Translations under genes and position numbers: made by a program | Notes under the pieces: generated by a model | The model's input: only the letters and a program-made list of their open reading frames with translations | Databases searched by the model: none | Told to the model about the DNA's origin: nothing | Shown here: piece by piece, positions 58,633 through 64,000 of the stretch | Position numbering within the stretch: position 1 is the first letter of the stretch | How the letters are laid out: each line of letters starts with the position of its first letter | NCBI RefSeq assembly: GCF_030812875.1 | Contig: NZ_JAUSTN010000006.1 | Location: 62,001-126,000, forward strand | From: Peptoniphilus_B koenoeneniae | Lineage (GTDB): Bacteria; Bacillota; Clostridia; Tissierellales; Peptoniphilaceae | Direction: 5' to 3' | Length of the DNA: 64,000 nt

Positions 58633-61371
58633 ATGGGATTGTTTGATGTGATTTTCGGATCATATAGTGATAAAGAAATAAAAAAAATACAACCTTTAGT
58701 AGATAGAATTTTAAGTCTTGATGAAGAGTACCAAGGCTTAACTGACAATCAACTTAAAGAAAAAACTTTAGAATTTAAAAATAGATATAAAAACGGAGAA
58801 AGTTTGGACCAATTGTTACCTGAAGCTTTTGCTAATATTAGAGAAGCTGCTTACAGAGTTCTTGGTATGAAACACTTCCCTGTTCAACTTATCGGCGGTA
58901 TTATTTTGCATCAAGGCAGAATTGCCGAAATGAAAACAGGTGAAGGTAAAACCCTTGTTGCAACTTTACCTGCATATTTAAATGCTCTTTCAGGAGATGG
59001 AGTACACGTTGTAACTGTAAATGATTATTTGGCAAGCCGTGATAAGACTTGGATGGGTAAAATTTATGAGTTTTTAGGCTTAAGTGTAGGTTGCATTATT
59101 CACGACATGAGTCCTAAAGAAAGACAAGTTGCTTACAACTGTGATATAACTTACGGAACAAACAATGAATTCGGTTTTGATTATCTTCGTGACAACATGG
59201 TCATTTACAAAGAGGAAATGGTTCAAAGACCTCTTAACTATTGTATAGTGGACGAAGTTGACTCAATTTTAATTGATGAAGCAAGGACTCCTCTTATTAT
59301 TTCCGGTCGTGGAGATGAATCTACTGAACTTTATGTTAGGGCAAGAGATTTTGTAAATACTCTTTCTCATAGAATAAAAACTGAAGAAGAAACAAGTTTT
59401 GAAAGATTTAACAGAGAATTTGAAGAAGAAACTGTTGATTATGTAGTAAATGAAAAAGATAAAACTTCCACTCTTACTGACAAGGGAGTTGCCAAGGCTG
59501 AAAAATATTTTGGCGTTAGCAATTTATCTGATCTTGACAACATGGAGCTTTCCCACCATATTAACCAAGCTTTAAAAGCTAAGGGAAATATGAAAAAAGA
59601 TATTGATTATGTTGTTAAGGATGGAGAAGTTATTATAGTTGACGAATTTACCGGTCGTCTAATGTTCGGAAGACGTTATTCTGAAGGCTTGCACCAAGCA
59701 ATAGAAGCTAAAGAAGGTCTTGAAGTTCAAGCTGAAAGTAAAACTCTTGCAACTATTACCTTCCAAAATTATTTCAGAATGTATAAAAAACTTGCAGGTA
59801 TGACAGGTACTGCTATGACGGAAGAATCAGAATTCCGTGACATCTATCATATTGACGTTGTAGAAATTCCTACAAACAAGCCTGTTATAAGATCTGATGC
59901 CAATGATTCAATTTACAAATCAGAAGAGGCAAAATTCCGTGCAGTTACAAGAGAAATTATTGAATGCCATGAAAGTGGACAACCTGTCCTTGTTGGTACA
60001 ATTTCAATTGAAAAATCAGAAGAACTTTCAAAGTATTTAAAACGTGCGGGAATAAAGCACAATGTTTTAAATGCTAAAAACCATGAAATGGAATCTGAAA
60101 TAGTAGCCCAAGCAGGTCGTTTTGGAGCAGTTACCATTGCTACTAACATGGCAGGTCGTGGTACTGATATTATGCTTGGCGGAAATCCTGAATATATGGC
60201 AAAAAAAGAAATGAAAAAACGTGGTCTTGAAGAAGAAATTCTGGAACAAGTAGATTCTTATAATGAAACAAGTGATGAAGAGATTTTAAATGCTCGTAAG
60301 GAATATCAAGATCTTGTTAAAAAATTTAAAGTTGAAACTGATGAAGAAGCTCAAAAAGTTGTAGCAGCAGGTGGCCTTCATATTATAGGAACAGAACGTC
60401 ACGAAAGTAGACGTATTGACAATCAGCTTCGTGGTCGTTCAGGCCGTCAAGGAGATCCAGGTTCAACAAGATTTTATATTTCAGGCGACGATGATTTAAT
60501 AAGACTTTTTGCTGGCGACAGATTCAAACAAACTATGGAAAGAATTAATAGCCCTGAAGATGAAGCCATTGAATCAAAAATTTTAACTAAATTAATAGAA
60601 TCAGCTCAAAGAAAAGTTGAAGGAAACAACTTCTCAATTCGTAAAAATGTCCTAAACTATGACAATGTTATGAATAAACAAAGAGAGGTAATATATTCAG
60701 AAAGAAGAAAAGTTCTTGAAGGTGAAAATCTTCATGATGATATGATTTCAATGATTGATGATATTATTGAAAAAAATGTCAACTTTAATAATAAGATGGA
60801 TCACAACAATGTTTTACATCTTGATTTTGAAAATATTGTAAAATTCGGAGTTGACCAATTCGACTTCCCTAAAAATTTCTTAGATGATATTGAAAATGCA
60901 AATGTTGAAAATGTCATTTCAAGAATGAAAGAATTGGCAAGGGAAAAATATAAGGAAAAAGAAAATGAATTTGGAGAAGAAAAATTCAGAGAAATTGAAA
61001 GAGTTGTTCTTCTTCAAGTTGTAGACCAAAAGTGGATGGATCATATTGATGCTATGGACCAACTTCGTCAAGGTATAGGCTTAAGAGCTGTCGGTCAAGT
61101 TGACCCGGTTCGTGCTTATGCTCAAGAAGGTTTTGACATGTTTGAAGAAATGAATGAATCCATTAAAGAAGATACAACAAAAATGCTCTTCCATATTTAT
61201 AATCCTGAAAAAGTTAAACGTGTAAGAGTTGCAAAAGAAGTTGAAACTGTAAATCCAGATACTGGAAAACAAGCACCTTTTGTAAGAAAATCTAAAAAAG
61301 TAGGCAGAAATGATCCCTGTCCATGTGGCAGCGGTAAAAAATATAAAAACTGCTGTGGAAAAAACCAATAA
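58633..61371 (+). CDS. secA: Preprotein translocase ATPase SecA
   Basis: About 912 residues from ATG 58633 (AAAGGATG upstream); a codon at 58606 is in frame but lacks a ribosome site. Walker A is in MKTGEGKTLVATLPAYL (near residue 100), DEVDSILIDEARTPLI is the Walker B region, MAGRGTDIMLGGNPEY and RIDNQLRGRSGRQGDPGS are helicase-domain motifs. The end GRNDPCPCGSGKKYKNCCG is the zinc-binding tail that contacts SecB or the ribosome. SecA pushes preproteins through SecYEG. Confidence 0.97.
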   Translation: MGLFDVIFGSYSDKEIKKIQPLVDRILSLDEEYQGLTDNQLKEKTLEFKNRYKNGESLDQLLPEAFANIREAAYRVLGMKHFPVQLIGGIILHQGRIAEMKTGEGKTLVATLPAYLNALSGDGVHVVTVNDYLASRDKTWMGKIYEFLGLSVGCIIHDMSPKERQVAYNCDITYGTNNEFGFDYLRDNMVIYKEEMVQRPLNYCIVDEVDSILIDEARTPLIISGRGDESTELYVRARDFVNTLSHRIKTEEETSFERFNREFEEETVDYVVNEKDKTSTLTDKGVAKAEKYFGVSNLSDLDNMELSHHINQALKAKGNMKKDIDYVVKDGEVIIVDEFTGRLMFGRRYSEGLHQAIEAKEGLEVQAESKTLATITFQNYFRMYKKLAGMTGTAMTEESEFRDIYHIDVVEIPTNKPVIRSDANDSIYKSEEAKFRAVTREIIECHESGQPVLVGTISIEKSEELSKYLKRAGIKHNVLNAKNHEMESEIVAQAGRFGAVTIATNMAGRGTDIMLGGNPEYMAKKEMKKRGLEEEILEQVDSYNETSDEEILNARKEYQDLVKKFKVETDEEAQKVVAAGGLHIIGTERHESRRIDNQLRGRSGRQGDPGSTRFYISGDDDLIRLFAGDRFKQTMERINSPEDEAIESKILTKLIESAQRKVEGNNFSIRKNVLNYDNVMNKQREVIYSERRKVLEGENLHDDMISMIDDIIEKNVNFNNKMDHNNVLHLDFENIVKFGVDQFDFPKNFLDDIENANVENVISRMKELAREKYKEKENEFGEEKFREIERVVLLQVVDQKWMDHIDAMDQLRQGIGLRAVGQVDPVRAYAQEGFDMFEEMNESIKEDTTKMLFHIYNPEKVKRVRVAKEVETVNPDTGKQAPFVRKSKKVGRNDPCPCGSGKKYKNCCGKNQ

Positions 61372-61378
61372 AATAATT

Positions 61379-61409
61379 TAAGCCTTCACAATTTTTGAAG
61401 GCTTTTTTA
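61379..61409 (+). terminator. Terminator after secA
   Basis: Stem AGCCTTC / GAAGGCT with loop ACAATTTTT, followed by six T. Confidence 0.85.
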
Positions 61410-61420
61410 ATTTAATTAAT

Positions 61421-61475
61421 AAAAAAAACTCTGATTCTTATTATAGTTTTAATATAATAAGAATCAGAGTTTTTA
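61421..61475 (-). terminator. Terminator after the TPM-domain gene
   Basis: Long stem AACTCTGATTCTTATTATA with its complement across a 7-base loop, T run on the minus strand. Confidence 0.8.
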
Positions 61476-61477
61476 TT

Positions 61478-62305
61478 TTACCAAGATCCTCCTGATCCGC
61501 CGCCGCCTGTTGAGCCGCCGCCTCCGGAAAATCCTCCGAATCCTCCACCAGAGCCGCCGCCAAAGCTTCCGCCACCGAAAAATCCTCCAAAAGGTCCAAA
61601 GGAATCGTCATCGTCGTCATCGTAAAAATGCCTTCTTCTCCTTCCCCTGTAACCTCTTGATCTACTTATTTTTGCCATAATATTTATAAATAATAGTAGA
61701 AGAATTATTTGAACAAGAATAGCTATTGTTCCAAAATCTGAGGCATCACTATTGACACTATAATCAGGTTCAACGCTGTTTATTATTTCCAAGTTATATT
61801 CTTTTTTGTATAAGTCTAAAATTTCATTGTATGCTTCAAGAATTCCAAGTTCATAGTCTCTTTTATTTTTCCCACTTCTGTCCCCTGCAGGAAAATATTT
61901 TGCGGCATTTCTTCTTATTTGAGCAGTTATTGAATCTGGAATAAATCCTTCCGTTTCATAGCCTGTCATTATAAAAAATCTACCTTCAGGAATACAAAGC
62001 AGTATCAATGTTCCGTTGTCATTTTCTCCACCGATTTTCCATTTGTCAAAAATTTTTACAGCGTAGCTTTGATCGTCATAACCTTGCAAAGACTTTACAA
62101 GTGCAATTGCAACTTGACCCTTTGTTTTATTTTCCAGATCTTTATTTGTTCCGTTTATATACTTAAGGCTCTCTTCAGATAAAATATTTAATTCATCATA
62201 CACATAACCATTAGCATCTTTGGGATCCGGAACAAAAACTTCTTCTGCAAAAACTGCGGTGAATAATGAAATTATTACTATTAAAAGGGATAGTAATTTT
62301 TTCAT
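61478..62305 (-). CDS. TPM-domain membrane protein with Gly-rich tail
   Basis: A 275-residue protein. A signal peptide (residues 1-20, ending FAEE) leads to a TPM/YgcG domain outside the cell (VYDELNILSEESLKYINGTNK, residues 30-150). One membrane helix follows near residue 195, then basic RGYRGRRRRH, an aspartate run, and a tail dominated by glycine, serine and phenylalanine (ending GGSGGSW). TPM proteins often work with LemA next door; in plants the domain serves photosystem repair. Function here is not known. It is nine bases after lemA. Confidence 0.87.
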   Translation of the reverse strand: MKKLLSLLIVIISLFTAVFAEEVFVPDPKDANGYVYDELNILSEESLKYINGTNKDLENKTKGQVAIALVKSLQGYDDQSYAVKIFDKWKIGGENDNGTLILLCIPEGRFFIMTGYETEGFIPDSITAQIRRNAAKYFPAGDRSGKNKRDYELGILEAYNEILDLYKKEYNLEIINSVEPDYSVNSDASDFGTIAILVQIILLLLFINIMAKISRSRGYRGRRRRHFYDDDDDDSFGPFGGFFGGGSFGGGSGGGFGGFSGGGGSTGGGGSGGSW

Positions 62306-62313
62306 TTTACCAC

Positions 62314-62895
62314 CTACTTACCAAAATCCACTGTTGGTGCATTTTGATCTTCTTCAGAAACTTGGAAATATTCCTTTGGACTAAATCCTAAAATACCTCC
62401 GATTAAATTAGTTGGAAATCTTTTAATTTTTTTATTAAATCCTGTAACGGCTTCGTTATATCTTTCTCTTTCCGTTGCAATTCTGTTTTCAGTTCCTTCA
62501 AGTTGAGATTGAAGATTTAAAAATCCTTCATTGGCTTTAAGTTCCGGATATGCTTCAACAACTACGTTAATATCTCCTATTGCCCTTGAAAGTTCAGCGT
62601 CTGCTTTTCCAAGTTCTTGGGGAGTTTTAGCTTTTTCAACCTTGCTTCTTGCTTCTGTTATTTTTGTTAAAACATCTTCTTCATGACTTGCATATCCCTT
62701 AACTGTGTTTACCAAGTTGGGTATAAGGTCTGCACGTCTTTTTACTACATTTTGTACTTGAGCCCATTTTCCGTCTACTTCTTGTGCTTCTCCTACAAGT
62801 GAATTGTAATTTTTAATCAAAACAAAACCCACTAATACTATAACTGCAATTACTATAATTAATGCTCCGCCTAAGGCGCCTCTTCTCTTTTTCAT
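62314..62895 (-). CDS. lemA: LemA family membrane protein
   Basis: A 193-residue protein with an N-terminal membrane helix (ALGGALIIVIAVIVLVGFVLI) and the LemA coiled-coil domain: YNSLVGEAQEVDGKWAQVQNVVKRRADLIPNLVNTVKGYASHE and YNEAVTGFNKKIKRFPTNLI. The function of LemA is poorly defined. It forms a two-gene unit with the TPM protein and overlaps no other gene; thiI is nine bases upstream. Confidence 0.93.
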   Translation of the reverse strand: MKKRRGALGGALIIVIAVIVLVGFVLIKNYNSLVGEAQEVDGKWAQVQNVVKRRADLIPNLVNTVKGYASHEEDVLTKITEARSKVEKAKTPQELGKADAELSRAIGDINVVVEAYPELKANEGFLNLQSQLEGTENRIATERERYNEAVTGFNKKIKRFPTNLIGGILGFSPKEYFQVSEEDQNAPTVDFGK

Positions 62896-62903
62896 ATTTC
62901 CTC

Positions 62904-64000
62904 CTATGAAATTTCTATAATTTTTGCATTGTTTAGGGCAGCTTCAACTAAACTTTCTATGTCCAATTTTTCTTCGCTTATTTCCATTTCCTTAATTGTC
63001 GGCCTTAATTTTGGGTGCTTAGGTAAAAATACCGTACAGCAATCTTCAAAGGGTAAAATTGAAGTTTCATAAGTCCCGATTTTTTTGGAAATATCAATAA
63101 TGTCAACTTTATCCATCCCTATTAAGGGTCTAAATATAAGTCTTCTTGTTATATCATTTGTAACAGTTAAACCATCTATGGTTTGACTTGCAACTTGCCC
63201 TAAGTTTTCTCCTGTTATAATTGAATTATACCCATTTTTTTCTGAAATCCTCTCAGCTATTCTCATCATAAATCTCCTGGATAGCAAAGTCATTTCATCT
63301 TCTCTACAATTTTTATTTATTTCCTTTTGAATTGGAAGTAAATTTATGGAGTAAATTTTCATGGGTCCCCCATAGGTTGAAATTATTTCTCCAAGTTTTA
63401 CAACTTTTTCTTCTGCCCTTTGTGAAGTAAAGGGGAAAGAATGAAAATGAAGTCCATCAATTTTAACCCCTCTTTTAGCCATCATATAGCCCGCTACAGG
63501 AGAATCTATTCCACCTGATAGTAGGAGTAGACCTTTTCCATTTGTGCCCAGTGGAAGGCCTCCATGGCCCTTAAAACGCTTAGTATATAGGTAGACCTCT
63601 CTTCTTATATCCATATAAATATAAAAGTCTGGATTATAAACATCAACTTTTATTGGAAAATTTTTAAGGACCTGTCCGCCAATTATATTATTAAGTTCCA
63701 TACTATTAAGCTCAAAGTTTTTATCAGCTCTTTTTGTATCTCCCTTAAATGTTTTAAATTCAGGATTTTCTTCTAAAGTTTCCCTTGTAATTTCCCTTAT
63801 GCCCTCTTCTATGGAAGGGATGTTTTTTTCAATTTTAATACAGGGACTTAAATAAACTATTCCGAAAATATGTTGTGCCCTTTTAATAATTTTTTCCTGA
63901 TCCTCTTTGTTGCAGTCAATATAAATTTTTCCCGTATCTTGATAAATTTTTCCATGGCTTATATCGTGAAGAGATTTTTTTACTTGACCCATTAAAGTAT
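62904..64000 (-). CDS. thiI: tRNA 4-thiouridine synthase ThiI (partial)
   Basis: The reading frame stays open to the window edge, so the N-terminus lies outside; an ATG at 63990 is internal by comparison with the family. THUMP domain (from about KSLHDIS to TKRFKGHGG) precedes the PP-loop SGGIDSPVAGYMM and the cysteine region PFEDCCTVFLPKHPKLRP. It lacks the C-terminal rhodanese domain of the E. coli enzyme, as usual in Firmicutes. ThiI makes 4-thiouridine at tRNA position 8 and in some organisms aids thiazole synthesis. Confidence 0.94.
   Translation of the reverse strand, partial: TLMGQVKKSLHDISHGKIYQDTGKIYIDCNKEDQEKIIKRAQHIFGIVYLSPCIKIEKNIPSIEEGIREITRETLEENPEFKTFKGDTKRADKNFELNSMELNNIIGGQVLKNFPIKVDVYNPDFYIYMDIRREVYLYTKRFKGHGGLPLGTNGKGLLLLSGGIDSPVAGYMMAKRGVKIDGLHFHSFPFTSQRAEEKVVKLGEIISTYGGPMKIYSINLLPIQKEINKNCREDEMTLLSRRFMMRIAERISEKNGYNSIITGENLGQVASQTIDGLTVTNDITRRLIFRPLIGMDKVDIIDISKKIGTYETSILPFEDCCTVFLPKHPKLRPTIKEMEISEEKLDIESLVEAALNNAKIIEIS

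Overview
The DNA is very AT-rich, with Gram-positive style ribosome sites (AGGAGG) and close-set operons. The gene set (lgt, deoC, yebC, potABCD, an LDH-like dehydrogenase, mgtA, guaA, secA, thiI) fits an anaerobic low-GC Firmicute. By general look I would place it in Tissierellia/Peptoniphilaceae (Parvimonas-like); that placement is inference, since no rRNA or other decisive marker is present.

Left chromosomal part (1-25.7 kb): a HemZ-like radical SAM gene cut by the window edge; yebC-deoC-lgt; a polyamine uptake operon with its own cupin-type repressor (potR-like, potA, B, C, D); an acyltransferase; an unusual chaperone-like cluster (short Hsp70, membrane protein with a degenerate J-like N-terminus, tandem CbxX-type AAA protein, DUF1294 protein); a TPP riboswitch controlling a CytX-type permease; thioredoxin-like, proline iminopeptidase and CmpB-like genes; a lactate/hydroxyacid dehydrogenase; a glutathionyl-hydroquinone reductase relative; azlCD; a YgjV-like protein; an ArsR-type regulator with an MFS exporter; and an MgtA-type P-type ATPase.

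Accessory part (about 25.9-56.8 kb): everything here seems to have arrived at the 3' end of guaA, whose last codons (GAA TGG GAA TAA) recur at 56781, 48181 and 28922, and perhaps at 25902. Element 1 (28.9-48.2 kb) is a mobilizable island: integrase, excisionase, prim-pol and VapE-like replication genes, MobC and relaxase, and a large type I restriction-modification locus. That locus carries four copies of a 14-bp repeat in alternating orientation, split hsdS genes and its own tyrosine recombinase, so it looks like a DNA-inversion (phase-variable) specificity switch. The relaxase is broken by an in-frame amber codon and the VapE gene by a frameshift, so the island is probably stranded. Element 2 (48.2-56.8 kb) looks like an 8.6-kb phage satellite: integrase, CI/Cro-type switch, excisionase, DnaD-like initiator with 11-bp iterons inside its gene, DnaC-like loader, then a block of five RNA-type hairpins, a promoter, a scaffold gene, a major capsid gene and two sigma-like proteins. 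It has no terminase, portal or tail gene. A possible older remnant (25.9-28.9 kb) holds a 672-residue protein ending in a HEPN-type RNPPAH motif, and a scrap of a phage lysin.

Right chromosomal part (56.8-64 kb): guaA, secA, a TPM-domain protein with a glycine-rich tail, lemA, and thiI cut by the window edge.

The most interesting items are the capsid-plus-scaffold satellite with its iterons and hairpin array, the invertible hsdS locus, the tandem guaA insertions, and the Hsp70/J-like/CbxX cluster.
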